Below, one piece after another: positions 32,722 through 43,733 of a stretch of 64,000 nt of DNA. The position numbers were made by a program, and so were the translations under genes. Under the pieces are notes generated by a model. It was given only the letters and a program-made list of their open reading frames with translations, was not told where the DNA came from and did no database searches. Each line of letters begins with the position of its first letter. The first letter of the stretch is position 1. Source of the DNA: Riptortus pedestris (taxonomy: Eukaryota; Arthropoda; Insecta; Hemiptera; Alydidae); contig CM032229.1 of the NCBI GenBank assembly GCA_019009955.1, positions 144,558,501-144,622,500 on the forward strand, read 5' to 3'.

Positions 32722-32836
32722 AGTTTTCACGAACCTCATTTTCGTCATATACTAGATAGGATCGATCGAAATTTGTTGAAAATCATGCGTCCGACCTTAA
32801 TAACAGCTGATAACCATTAAGTGAAATCTGCTAACA
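32677..32836 (-). repeat. Family A 5' module with (TA)n
   Basis: TA tract, AGTTTTCACGAACCTCATTT, first block with TAGATAGGATCGATCG, and 5' end CATTAAGTGAAATCTGCTAA. Its other half is not found beyond the LINE, so it was already truncated or lost sequence. Confidence 0.8.
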
Positions 32837-33120
32837 TGTTTTGAACGGGAAGGGCTTTCATTTCTTGAACGGACATGCATAGCTATCTAATTTGATATAT
32901 GTTCCGTTTGTTTGAATATTTTTATTAGGTTTTTGTAAAAGAAAAATATTCTAATGAGGTAGCAAATATAAGAAAAAATAACCTAAATCCTTTTGCATTA
33001 ATTCCGTTGAACTTTTTTTTCTTTTTTTTTTTATTCTGATTTCACGTTTCTTCCTTTGAGTTATAAAATGTGTTGCTTTTATATGCAATGATCAAAGTTG
33101 TTTGCGTGGTAGATAAGGTC
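32837..33120. other. No feature recognised
   Basis: A+T-rich spacer with T-runs. Confidence 0.5.
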
Positions 33121-33232
33121 TCAGTGATAAAGATCGTATTAACTGGAAGTCTTCCACCACTGGAATTATTTATTTAAGCATAAGATCTTTCGGCACTAGC
33201 GTACCATCGTTAGGGTGTAATATACAAAAATG
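33121..33232 (-). repeat. Family P fragment
   Basis: Minus strand: CTAACGATGGTACGCTAGTG then CCGAAAGATCTTATGC, TTAAATAAATAATTCC and GGAAGACTTCCAG. The stem GGTAC/GTGCC before GAAAG parallels the fragment at 14825. Confidence 0.45.
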
Positions 33233-33309
33233 ATGCATGTTTAAGGCCATGCAGTGAATCAAATAATTACGTTCAAAATTGTTTTTATTCATTCCATGTA
33301 TTTTGGTAC

Positions 33310-33909
33310 ATTTCACTTACGGGAAATCAGCTATTGAGGACGTACTCATGACATGATTTTCAAAAATTGTCTTCAAGTGTCCATCGATCCTACCCAGAAG
33401 ATGACGAAAAAAAGGTCAGTTCAATATATATATATATGTATTTGTCTGTTAACGCTATAGCGGTAGTAATTTTTGCTTGATCTTTACCAAATTCGATATT
33501 TAAACGTTGTATGTAAAAATAAAGATCAGGTTCGTTAATGGCTGAAATCGAACCAGTGGGGGGAGGGTTAAGAGGAGAGGATTTTCAAAAATATCTCTGT
33601 TACTATACGTCGGGAAATCGTATAGAATCAATGTTATTGCAAATTAAATTTACTATAAATACTGTTATATAAATTTACTCTCTATCTTAATTATTAACCT
33701 AGATATTTGCATTTTGTAGTTTTCGGTTTTCAGTAAACCACCACTCCATCTCATGTCATATTGACAATAAGCTGTTATATTATGAAGCACATTATTTGAA
33801 GCCTAAATACCAAATATTTTTCTAATTGATATTTTAAGTTTTAAAGTAAATACAAATACGTGCCGCACGTGGGAAATCTGGTGCCCCTGCGTGACGGACT
33901 TTTTTTTTG
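33310..33909 (+). repeat. Family A copy, near full length, short 3' type
   Basis: The outer 5' arm is replaced (CACTTACGGGAAATCAGC), but the first block, short TA tract, CTGTTAACGCTATAGCGG, core and short 3' region (AATACAAATACGTGCCGCAC) are intact. The terminus lacks TTAGTTTACG but keeps CCCCTGCGTGACGGAC and a T-run. Confidence 0.9.
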
Positions 33910-33915
33910 TTGGGT

Positions 33916-33968
33916 GACGAAAGGCCTAGTATTTAAATAAAATACTTGGTGGGATGACTTCCAGTTCA
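33916..33968 (+). repeat. Family P fragment, inverted relative to 33121
   Basis: GACGAAAGGCCTAGTATTTA then AATAAAATACTTGG and GATGACTTCCAGTT parallels the 33121 fragment in the other orientation, so the family A copy lies between two inverted family P pieces. Confidence 0.4.
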
Positions 33969-34139
33969 TAAGATATTTCCCAGATCTGCACTGCCACATT
34001 CAGTAGAATAAGAAATATGATGACTTTTTCAGATTTTTTTAATTGTCATTGGTGGTGACTCATAGTGACTGTTTAGAAGGACTACTGTTTAATTGAATAC
34101 GATCCTTTAAAGGACACGGTTTAGGAGTTCTAAGAAAGA

Positions 34140-34380
34140 GTTAGAAAGAAACAGCGCTGAATCAGCGTATCGGAGTGTCCCCAAGGATATGAGGGGGTGC
34201 TATAAAAGGCCCGACGCGAGGCCAAGGGTACGGTTCAATCCTGGTTTTATATCCTGAGGCAGTGGGATTGTTACTCCAAGGATAACTCTTGATTGTCTCT
34301 CTAATTAACAAGACGCCGTTCCAGAGGCTCAGGTTCTGAAGGGACGCCGAAGAATCATGGCACAACTCCGAGCATTAATA
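34140..34380. other. GC-richer island with TATA-box-like motif
   Basis: TATAAAAGGCCCG at 34201 is a textbook TATA box sequence in a G+C-richer stretch, with GGTTCAATCC (box-B-like) 31 bases downstream. A 68-codon minus frame is open but unrecognised. I see no transcript that would fit, and no tRNA folds around the B-like motif. Confidence 0.25.
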
Positions 34381-35150
34381 TTCTATGGCGCATTATATGC
34401 TTTCACAATAGTTAGTAGTTAGTAGTAAAATAAAAAGTATTATGGAAGTTCAGTAACAGCTGTGGTAGCGTTTTAGAGCGTGTCGTCACTGTATCTCTGT
34501 CCCAGTCAACGACCTTTATTGTGACACAGATATCCTGTTGAAGCCACGAAATAGTAATTCCTATGTATTTGAAAACCAGGGAACCGGAGTAGCACTCCAG
34601 TAATTGCTAATGGCCACCAAGCACTTGAAATGCATTCTTGGTATTGCAAAATCAGTGGAGATAGATCTGATTATAATCTTGACTATGACTAATTTATTGA
34701 AATATTGGAGTTTAAACATTCAAAAAAATGGCACGAGGTTTATTTTTTAATGAACCAAATTATTATTCTTTTAAACTACAGGTGTCCCGAAATAACATAT
34801 AAAACATCAACTTGCTTACGGAATAAGTCACTCCTAAAAAAGAAGAAATCCTATTCTTCAAGTTTCAATCTATTGCTCAACAATTGTTGAAAACAGTGTA
34901 GTTGATTGTTGCATATATTAAACAGATATTTCTTGCGAAAGAACTCCGCTGCTGTTTAAGGTTATGACAAGGATCTGCCACACTTAAAGTTAATGTCATT
35001 TCCATTATTTCATTCAATTTCATTCTTGCCTTAGCTGTGAAATGAAGCCTAACTTCTCAGTTAAGCCTGCCACTATAATTACATTTTATATTAGTTCAAA
35101 TCAGAATATGTAAGTCTTATAGGTCCAAACTCTGTCTTCGCAGCATAAAT
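34381..35150. other. No gene recognised
   Basis: A+T-rich, short unremarkable frames. Confidence 0.4.
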
Positions 35151-35151
35151 A

Positions 35152-35311
35152 TATTTATCCAACAATGTAATTATTGCTTCCATGGATGAAAAAACGTTAA
35201 CACTTCCCCCAGGTTTTAAACCTTGTGGAGGTGTTGACCTTTTCTCAACCATGGATGTTTACATCAACCCGCAGCCAAACGATTCAAGTGGAATTATTGC
35301 TGTTGTATGAA
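35152..35311 (+). CDS. Candidate exon with short ORF
   Basis: A pyrimidine-rich acceptor (ACTCTGTCTTCGCAG) precedes an ATG at 35183 opening 42 codons: MDEKTLTLPPGFKPCGGVDL, FSTMDVYINPQPNDSSGII, then TGA. A second possible acceptor (CTTCCCCCAG) lies inside and leaves GFKPCGG in frame. The peptide is unusually rich in Pro, Gly, Asp and Asn for this region. Family unknown. It could be a terminal exon or a small ORF with its own 5' UTR. Confidence 0.3.
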
Positions 35312-35439
35312 GCTGATGTATTAAGAATACAAGTCTCATACGATGGAAACCACTTGTATAATAATTAATAGTTTAGCTTATTTGTGAATGCCACCTTATA
35401 ATTTGATAAAAAAAGTAACTAATTCACTTATTGGCATTT

Positions 35440-35770
35440 GAATAGGGTGATATTCACTTTTGCCTTATAACAAAGTATAAACGAGATATACACTATAAAC
35501 TAAAGCGGGAGCCAACTATTTTAATGGGCACTAACGATTGAACCGAACTTACAAAAACTCGGTATGTCAATTAACATTAATTCTTCCATGATTTTAAGCT
35601 ATATTAAACTTTTTAGGTTCGAACGGGAGTGGGGGCTATAAGGGAGGCCTGAAATAAAAATTCGCAATATTTTATTGTCCATTTGTTTTTCGACAAACGT
35701 GCACATAACAAAAGTTGTTTACTTTGTTATTTAGAGTAACTTTTGTTTTATACATTTTTTTGGGGAACAA
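35440..35770 (-). repeat. Interspersed family T, copy 2 (partial)
   Basis: AAAGTATAAACGAGATATAC, CGAACGGGAGTGGGGGC, TATAAGGGAGGCCTGAAAT, TTTTTCGACAAACGTGCAC and TTAGAGTAACTTTTG are the complements of the internal units at 13553 and 45390. Confidence 0.7.
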
Positions 35771-36028
35771 TGTATGAAGCAAGTAACTAACGTATAAATA
35801 TTGATATGCTCAACAATTCTTTCCAATATGAACCTCACCTGGAAAAATTAATTCAAATCTATATTAATATTTTGTCCTTAATAATTCAAATCTATGCATA
35901 ATGCACAGGAGACGGGAAATATGACAATATGGAGGACAGTGAATTCTTACATAAATAATTAATTTTATTATTAACAAAACTACAGAAACGACGGATAAAA
36001 ACCCTAAACACTGGGACGGGTAAATGTC

Positions 36029-36128
36029 AAATTATTGTGCAAAGTAAAGCCTTGCCAAAAAAATACCATCACCATTCAGCCTCAAATGAATTCCCGGGCG
36101 AAGCCGGGTATCTCAGCTTGTATATATA
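36029..36128 (-). repeat. Family T terminal fragment
   Basis: TTCCCGGGCGAAGCCGGGTA, a GC-rich near-palindrome, pairs with GGTACCCGGCTTCACCCAGG at 45395 in reverse. It also shares TGCAAAGTAAAGCC with the 45390 copy. Confidence 0.55.
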
Positions 36129-36741
36129 CACTCAACCGCAAAAAAAAAAAAAAAACCGGACACTTCATTTTTTTCGTATTAAAAGCTAATTTTCAGCAAT
36201 TTTCTTTATGTGGGTATTCTAGTTATTACAGGGAATTTAGAGTCCATTGAACTAATCCCTTCAGGATTAGTAAACAATTAGATAAAACTCAGATTAGATT
36301 TATTTGTCGTGAAGTTGATCTATTCTAAACTGTAAGTAGTTTTTCGCATATTTAAACATCTTTAATTATTAACCAAGCATTTTCTTTAATTAATGTTTTA
36401 TTTTTATTTCGGTCCAGAATAATGGGTCTTTCAAACTTAGATGGAAGGCCGGAGCTTACGTTACATTGCCGAAACGCTTGGGGTAGCGAAGTCTACCATT
36501 CACTGTAATAAAAATGAAGAATAATTTTTTTTTTAAATGTGTTAATTTATCTTTTTTTTTATTTTGTATTTTTTTTTTTAAATAATCAATAAAAATTATT
36601 CACTTTTGGCAGATTTTGTTTAAATAACCTATAGATTAACCAATTATTTTAATGAAAAAGATTAATATACATATATATTAAGTATTTAACAAAATTATAA
36701 GACTAAATCTAAGTGTCCGGTTTTTTTTTTGCGGTTGAGTA
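36129..36741 (+). mobile_element. Internally deleted Tc1-like DNA transposon
   Basis: Terminal inverted repeats of about 40 bp: CACTCAACCGC, an A-run, CCGGACACTT at the left; AAGTGTCCGG, a T-run, GCGGTTGAGT at the right. TA lies at each flank, as expected for the Tc1/mariner TA target. A transposase trace at 36459-36508 reads RYIAETLGVAKSTIH, the helix-turn-helix of Tc1-type transposases. An upstream piece (MGLSNLDGRPELT) is in another frame, and no catalytic DDE/D residues remain. About 610 bp. Confidence 0.88.
36459..36508 (+). pseudogene. Tc1-like transposase DNA-binding remnant
   Basis: Sixteen or so residues of the paired-like helix-turn-helix that binds the inverted repeats; frameshifted from the preceding codons and followed at once by noncoding A+T-rich DNA. 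Confidence 0.7.
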
Positions 36742-37502
36742 TATATTTGGAACACTGTCATAGTTTTATAGTCAGTTTTTTGAATATAAAAGAAAAACAA
36801 CTTAGTAATAGTGTGATATTACCAACTTTATACACCTGAAAACACTACATTGAAAGGTAATAACAAATTTAATATGCCTCACTGTAGGCATTACTTAGGA
36901 AAAAATAATTAATATCATTGGATTGAAAAGGCTGGTTAGGATAGCTTGCGTGCCCTTTAACCCTATACAATTAAGTAGAAATGACCATTCTGGACTATCT
37001 AGGGTTGATTGTAGGATGGGTGAAATATTAGCAGCTAGCCGGTTGATGAGATGAGATGACGTCACGAGAGGTGAGGCGTGGCAGATTATGATAGGCCTTG
37101 ACCTTCACCGCTGTCGATCGTGCTGTTCCACTGACCTATCTTCTCATTAGCTCTATAGTCCAGCCTATCTACCTCTATGCCACCGAGGTAGCCTAGTCTG
37201 TATTCAGCTCCAACCTCCCATACACTTCTATGGGATGAATGTGAAAACAATGATTATTAATTCTAATCTAAAAGCGCATTATGCAGAGAATAACTGATTT
37301 TGTGATTGATATTCAATAAGCAATAACGTCAAGACACTAATTATAATCGGTAATGAATCACATTGTACTAGTCTTCATTGCATGTCTCCAGTTAGATTAC
37401 TGGTTGCATGCTTGAATGTAGTCTAGGAAAACAACTTGTGAGTCAAGAAATTATCAAATTTTATATATGTTTCTTGTAATTCCTCTATATTTCATTTTAA
37501 AA
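36742..37502. other. No gene recognised; GC-richer patch
   Basis: 36990-37230 is GC-richer and contains GATGAGATGAGATGACGTCA (37045-37064), which resembles the GATGAGATG 3' region of family A but has no terminus beside it. Confidence 0.35.
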
Positions 37503-38131
37503 AAAAAATTCCGTCACACAGGGGCAGCGTTACCTAAGCAGATTTCCCACTTGCGTCACGTATTTGCATTTATCTCATGACGTAAAAGTTCAATGAGAAC
37601 AATATTTGTTATTTAGGCTTCAAATAAAGTGATTCATAATAAAACAGCTTCTTAATGATATGGCATAAGTAGGAGTGGGGATTCACTGAAGTCCGAAGAC
37701 TAAAAAACGCAAATATCTCGGTTAATATTAAAGGTAATGAAAACATGTACCTAACAATATTTATCGAGCATTACATTTGAAATACGATTTGTTCTATATA
37801 CTTTTTCGATCCGAAGGATAGTAACGGAGATATTTGGAAATTTAAAAATTCTCTCCCTCTTAACCCCCTCCCCTGTTTCGTTTTCAGTCGTTAACGAACT
37901 TGATCTTTCTTTTTAGATAAAACGACTAACTATCAGGTTTGGTAACGATCAAACAATAATTGCGACCACTAGAGCGGTTACAGACAAATATATTTTTATA
38001 TACAATTTTGAACAGATATCTTTTCGTCATCTCCTAGGTAGGATCAATGGATATTTGTAGAAAAAAATCGAAATTCGCGTCATGAGTATGACCTCAATAG
38101 CTGTATGCCTTTAAGGGAAATCTGCTAAAAA
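37503..38131 (-). repeat. Family A copy, complete, short 3' type
   Basis: About 629 bp with both ends: TTCCGTCACACAGGGGCAGC, CTAAGCAGATTTCCCAC, short 3' region, core, GACCACTAGAGCGG, a minimal TA tract, TTTTGAACAGATATC, first block, and CCTTTAAGGGAAATCTGC then TAAAA. The lack of a long microsatellite makes it a useful reference copy. Confidence 0.92.
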
Positions 38132-38345
38132 AATATAATTAATGTCTTCAGCATTCCTACTTTTTTATATCAACATTACTATATATTAAAACGTGAGATG
38201 ACCTTGATGAAACTCTTAAAGTGATGTTTTTTATGTTTTTCTGTCGGGTAGCAGGTGGTGGCAAAAATCTACGGAAATAGTTTTGCCAATGTTTCGGTAA
38301 TTTCGATTGCCTTTAACAAAGCAAACTATTAATTAAAATATATTT

Positions 38346-38655
38346 GCTGAAAGTTAAAAACTGAAAAATTCAAATATCTCGGTTAATATTCAAGATAGAG
38401 AATAAATGTATATAACAATATTTATAGATCATTAAATTTTCAATATGATTGGTTCTATACAATTTCTTGATCCAACGTATAGAAACGGGGATATTTCGAA
38501 TTTTCGAAAAGCCCCCTTTAAATCCCCACCCCTCCCACTCGACCAGTTTCAGCCTTTAACGAACTTGATCTTTCTTTATACATATAACGATTAAATATTT
38601 AGTTTGGTATCGATCTAACAAAAATTGCAAGAACGTTAACAGACAAATATATAAT
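38346..38655 (-). repeat. Family A core and block, no ends
   Basis: CTCGGTTAATATTCAAGATA through CCCCTCCCACTCGACC, TTTGGTATCGATC and AGAACGTTAACAGAC to a short TA stretch, where it meets an inverted 5' module. Confidence 0.85.
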
Positions 38656-38764
38656 TTTTAGCAGCTTTCCCTTAAGGGAAATCAGCTATTAAGGTCATAC
38701 TCAAGACCCAATTTTCGAAAAATTTCTTCGAATGTCCATCGATCCTAACCAGGAGATGACGATC
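38656..38764 (+). repeat. Family A 5' module
   Basis: TTTTAGCAGCTTTCCCTTAA, GGGAAATCAGCTATTAAGG, first block to AACCAGGAGATGACG. Complete 5' terminus in plus orientation. Confidence 0.88.
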
Positions 38765-38816
38765 ATGCGTCATGAGTACCACATCAATAGCTGATTTCCC
38801 TGAAATGAAATAACTC
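38765..38816 (-). repeat. Family A 5' end, inverted
   Basis: ATGCGTCATGAGTACCACAT, CAATAGCTGATTTCCCTG. With the previous entry it forms two 5' modules in inverted arrangement. Confidence 0.75.
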
Positions 38817-39381
38817 TAAATGGATTGAATTTGAACATTTTGTTTATTTAATAATATAGGAGGAATAGGTAATTTGTTGCCAACACCAGATTTTACCATT
38901 ATTGACTTGGAGATGTGTTTATAACTACTAAAGTGTAATTCATTCTCTACAAAACCGAAACAAAATGCCTGCCACATAATAAACAAACGAGTATTTGAAA
39001 TGTATATTCCTTGTCCTCTGAGTTCAAAGTTAATCTTTCTTCTAAGACTGAGGAGTTTGAACTGCAAGGAGGAAAAGAGAGAGAGAGGAGGCAATATGAT
39101 GGCAAGGCGGAGATTACAGCTGAGAACGTAGTTTGGTTAATGTCACGCCCGCGAGGACAACCCCTTCCTTTGAGAGGTCTTTCAACCTCGCCGCCAGCGA
39201 GATCTTTGCCAGATTTGTGCCGAGTGGGTTACAGTGACGTCATTCTCTTGCCACGGATCTAGGGCAGATGTTTCTCATGACTCCTACCACGCCAGATGGT
39301 TTAAGTGCTTATTGCTTTTAAAAATGTTCTGTTTTCTAAACAGGCAGAGAAATATGTGTTGAAATTGAACGAATAAGCAGT
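38817..39381. other. GC-richer island and unassigned frames
   Basis: A 92-codon minus frame (38816-39094) and an 83-codon plus frame (39011-39262) overlap. Neither is recognised. 39070-39290 is GC-rich and ends with TGACGTCATT at 39235. Confidence 0.3.
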
Positions 39382-39500
39382 TTCAGCAGATTTCCCTTAA
39401 CCAGTCAGGTTCTTCTCATGACGAAAATTAGGCCCGTCCTCTAGCGGACGTTTTAATTTCATAGTTACCAAATTCGATAACAATATTATTAACAGGCCGG
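39382..39500 (+). repeat. Family A relic, 5' end fused to inner block
   Basis: TTTCAGCAGATTTCCCTTAA, CTTCTCATGACG then CCTCTAGCGGACG and AGTTACCAAATTCG: first block and microsatellite deleted. Confidence 0.7.
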
Positions 39501-39544
39501 AATTATATAATAACAGCTTCATTTTTCAGGTTCTCCGACTGATA

Positions 39545-39721
39545 GTATCGGAGGTATGATGGATTTTATATATTCTCTACCTCTTATCCCCCCCCCCCCC
39601 CACATTTTCCATTTCAGCCTTAAGCGAACTTGATCTTTTTTTTACATGAAGCGTTTTAATATCCAGTTTGGTATCGCCCAAACAAAAATTAGACCATTAG
39701 AGCGGTTAACAGACACACACA

Positions 39722-39785
<64 letters not shown>

Positions 39786-39918
39786 TATATATTTTGCACG
39801 GACCCCATTTTTGTCATCTCTTAGGGAGGATCGATGGACATTTGAGGATTTCTTTCGAATATCGCATCATGAGTACGACCTTAATAGCTGACTATCCTTA
39901 AGAGAACCTGCTAAAGTG
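39545..39918 (-). repeat. Family A copy without 3' region, long (TA)n
   Basis: Starts in the core near a 15-C run, CATTTCAGCCTTAAGCGAAC, ATTAGAGCGGTTAACAGAC, (TA)n 39725-39782, first block, 5' end TTAAGAGAACCTGCTAAA. Confidence 0.85.
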
Positions 39919-40145
39919 GCATTTTGGTTATAGAACAGGAACCTCCAATAAATACAAAATGAGTACTAACTTTCGACATTGGATTTCTCTCAGAGTAAAT
40001 CATAAAAGCAGCTTAATAATACTCCTTTCATCCAATTTATGGCCTATTCAATCTGATTCGTGCTAACTTTTCGTTGGCAATGTAATTAATAGGTTCTATT
40101 GTCTAGAAAGAGATAAGTACAATTTTTCTTTCACCCTGTGAGAAG

Positions 40146-40650
40146 GTATTTATGAGTAGATGTCCCATTGCCACATGGCATATTACACGTATGATTATGT
40201 TTAAATACATTTTTACAATATATGCCGCATAATAAAATAAAAATAAAATGAAATAATAAAAAAGAAAGAAAAAAAAATAGAAAATAAAATTATGAAATAA
40301 GCTAGATAATTACAAATAAAATTAAAAATGAAAATGAAATGAAAAAAGAAATTAAATGAAGTTGAACTCAACCGATGTTACAGTTTTCTCTTCTTTAATT
40401 CACGAGTCTATGTAAGGCCAATATATTGAGTTAAAATTCTCATTCCTCATAATCAACTTTATGTTTTTATGTATTTTTGCTACATCCATATCTATACTTT
40501 TAATAAACTTTATGAGTTCTTCATTATATTTATCAAATAATATATGAGGTGGTCTATTTTGATTATATGTTGAACCGTCATAGAGTATTAAGATAAGTAC
40601 ACTTAAATCTGTTTTAAGATGCAATAAGCTTTCTCTTGGAGGTGCCAATT
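40146..40650 (-). pseudogene. LINE-2 3' fragment, copy 1
   Basis: Minus-strand open segment YNEELIKFIKSIDMDVAKIH (with flanks HILFDK and KNIKLIMRNEN) matches the C-terminal frame at 63194. A 3' UTR with A-rich tract and TTGCCACATGGCATATTACA is shared with the copy at 62877. The Cys/His segment is lost by truncation, and a roughly 60-bp piece present in the other copy is missing. Confidence 0.75.
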
Positions 40651-41191
40651 GTAGACTGTGTCAAAAGCAAGATAATTGATAATCAGATAGTTTAGAAACT
40701 GTAATGATCATTGAAATATTCCTAAATACCTATCTATCTTAATTAATACATGACTAAATAAGATCCATTTAAATTTATATCAATCCGCGAGTCCAAAAAT
40801 TACAAATAATACAAGAACTTAAAAGGGTATAGGCTTATAAATACTCCTTCTATATATTTGTGCAAATTTTTAAACAAATACTTGTTGACTAAGTAATATC
40901 TTTTAAAGCCAATTGCTCGTGATTTAAATTCCACAGTGAGTCCGCCCTTGGCAATAGTGTACGGCTATTTAAATATGTTATCAGGAGTTTGTGATATGCA
41001 TTTTAATTAGCACAAGGCCAGCATTTTCTCGAAGACTATTACTCAATATTTCTTGAGAAGATAACTTTCTCGTATATAAAAAAACAACTATATTTATAAC
41101 TTCGTTGGAATCATATGATTGCCATGTATATACATAAAAGCTGTTGGGATATTCTTAACTTTATTTACAATTATTTTGAAGCTCGCTATCA

Positions 41192-41442
41192 CGGATGAAT
41201 AAATACAATTAAATTATTTATTAACGTCCATTTTTTGCAAATAAGGCTAATTGGGACGGGTTATATACAGGTTATCACCCTTTCTAGCCAGGGTGAGACT
41301 AATGATTTTATTTAATGAATTCCGCCACTAAACAAGTTCCTAATGTCAGGCGGGAATCGAACTCCCACTCTAGGTTCACCATGTGAAATTAAGGTCAACG
41401 CTTTAACTAACGTGGTTATCCTGAGCCCCGGATGAATAAATA
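41192..41442 (-). mobile_element. Full-length SINE with perfect 14-bp target duplication
   Basis: SINE 41206-41428: TTATTTATTAACGTCC, GACGGGTTATATACAGG, CCAGGGTGAGAC, CAGGCGGGAATCGAACTCCC (box B complement), AACGTGGTTATCCTGAGCCC at the head. CGGATGAATAAATA occurs exactly at 41192-41205 and 41429-41442. Confidence 0.92.
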
Positions 41443-41463
41443 ATGAACAATATTTTATTGAAG

Positions 41464-41469
<6 letters not shown>

Positions 41470-41517
<48 letters not shown>
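41470..41517. repeat. (TA)n microsatellite, isolated
   Basis: About 48 bp with no family A blocks on either side. Confidence 0.9.
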
Positions 41518-41520
<3 letters not shown>

Positions 41521-42985
41521 ATTAAATAATTAATAGTTTAATTAGTTTTTATGAGAGAGACAAATAATTCCCTTACTAAAATAACAAAGCATTGCTTATC
41601 GATCCATTTGTTATTTCGTACCACGGAGCGATTTGTAATTCACGGTTAGTTTAATTGTAAATTCAATTGAGTCTGTTGTATTTTTTTCATAGATCACATT
41701 AATTTGTAAATAAATAACCAAGTAGTCTACAGACAATAGTTAATGGGCAAACATTTCTTTCTCTGTTTCGATTAAACCATTAAACACTGAATTTAAGATA
41801 ATTTTCATTTTTAAAGTTTATACTATGATGGATAAATTATATTCTTTTATTTTTTTCTTCAAAGTATTAAACACAGAAGGAGCTATATCGTAATGTGTAT
41901 CCATTTCATTCTTAAAGTTGAGGAGTCAGAAAAAAAATGTATATTCAAGCACATACAAATTTTAATGTTCCTTCGACTATCTTAGTTTCGAAACAGAACA
42001 TTCAATTTTTCAAGACTTACGGAAATTAACTAATAATTCTTCTTCATGTTAGCCTTTCTTGAAATAGGCGGAATAAATTAAACAGGATCATTACAGGAAC
42101 GGCTTTATAAATATTAGTACTACAATGCTGTACCTGAATGCCTGAAGTGCTCCTGAAATTCTCATTTAAATTCAAGATGTCAGAAGATATGAGACACTGT
42201 CGTCTCTCTAATTTTTTCAAAATAACAAACAAAAAAGAAGGCTTATTGCCAAAAGAATAAACCCCCACTCTTTTCAGTGTTTGTAAATCATGAAACAGGG
42301 CAAGTAGCAATATTCATTCCCTTCTAACTTAGTATCTATTAAACATATAAAACACTTCTCAATTGCATAGACGCATTGTCACGGTAGAAATAAATTTGAT
42401 ATGGCAACCGCGAGCTGTAAACCAAGAATCCACAATGTAATAATTTAAACATCATTTTACGACTGGGAAATATATTTATATTATTATATATTGGCGTACT
42501 CAAACGCCCACTCCTAGGTACTAACGTGCGAAACTAGACGAAAATTTCAATTTTGATACAATGGTTCTTAGGCTAGCCTGAAAAGTGAAAAAAAATTGTT
42601 TTCAGCAAAATATAATCAAGAGACCAGACAAACCTTAGTGTCTTATTTAAGTAGATAACAAAAAAGCTAATAATTTCCTGTTACAGTCCTGATATGGTAT
42701 GAATCCTTAACCCATATCTTGGTAACCTCATTGCTACTCCGACCTCTAAAAAGGTATAATACCAAAGCCCTGACTTCAAACACATTACCATAACCAGAAA
42801 GCCCCTGGCGCTTGTCCACCTTTCACTTTCTTCCCCAACTTCAGGTTTCTACTTTTGCGATGAAAGTAGTTGGCCAAAGTAGTTAGATATTCAAAAGAAT
42901 TTTCTGGTCGTCTAGGAGGTTGGAAGGAATTTGCTATTTTGATTTTTTGTGGTCATATACTCGTACATCCTAGTTAGTTCGAGTG
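41518..42985. other. No gene recognised
   Basis: A+T-rich unique DNA; an 88-codon minus frame at 42044-42310 has no recognisable family. Confidence 0.4.
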
Positions 42986-43131
42986 ACCTACGAAAATATC
43001 TTTTTCCCTGAAAATGTAGAGCTCTGCGGCTGCCGTAGCCATTCCAAAACAGAACATGACGTTCATCTATCTAGGGTGTGGACCCTGGAGGCTGGCGTCA
43101 CTCTTATGAGAACCCATCCCTGCCACACTGC

Positions 43132-43733
43132 TCTTTTAGTAGATTTTCTTCAAGGGAAATCAGCTATTGAGTTAGTACTCATCACGCGAAAAATTTCTTT
43201 AAATACCGTCGATCATACCCAGGAGATGAGAATATGTATATGGTCTGTTAACGCTTTAGTGGTCACAATTTTTGTCTGACCGTTCCCAAACTCGATATTT
43301 ATGAAAAACTAAATATCAATTTCTTTATTGGCTGAAATCGGGAAATTGAGAGGGGAGGGGTAACAGAGGTGGGGTTTTAAAAAACAAAATTAACATATCT
43401 TCATTAGTAAACTTAAAATTGTATAATATCACTCGTATAGCAAATAATTTCCAATGAATGATATAATTCTTTTTTTTTTTTCTATCTGGAATATTAACCA
43501 AAATATTTTTTTTTTTTAACTTCAGCCTTCAGTAAACCTCCTCTCCTTTGCATGTTATATTGACAGTAAGCTGCTTCACCTTATTCAAAGCTTAAATATT
43601 AAATATTGTTCGCATTTAAGTTTTACTGTTTCAGATATGTGGAAATATTTTCGGTGTAACGTCATGAAAGATTTTATATTCTATACTAAATGGTTTTATT
43701 TGATTAACACCAACATTTAACAGTTTCAATCGA
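43132..43733 (+). repeat. Family A, subfamily B, copy 1
   Basis: CTTTTAGTAGATTTTCTTCA, GGGAAATCAGCTATTGAG, AATACCGTCGATCATACCC, no microsatellite (ATATGTATATGG), CTGTTAACGCTTTAGTGG, a diverged core with AGAGGGGAGGGG, and a private 3' part (TTTTCGGTGTAACGTCATG, CAACATTTAACAGTTTCAAT). It is cut by the next copy. Confidence 0.88.

Noticed and set aside
30852..32820. Several frames on both strands inside the LINE
   Set aside because: Shadows of the reverse transcriptase frame.
34190..34260. tRNA gene around GGTTCAATCC
   Set aside because: No box A at the right distance and no acceptor or anticodon stem can be drawn.
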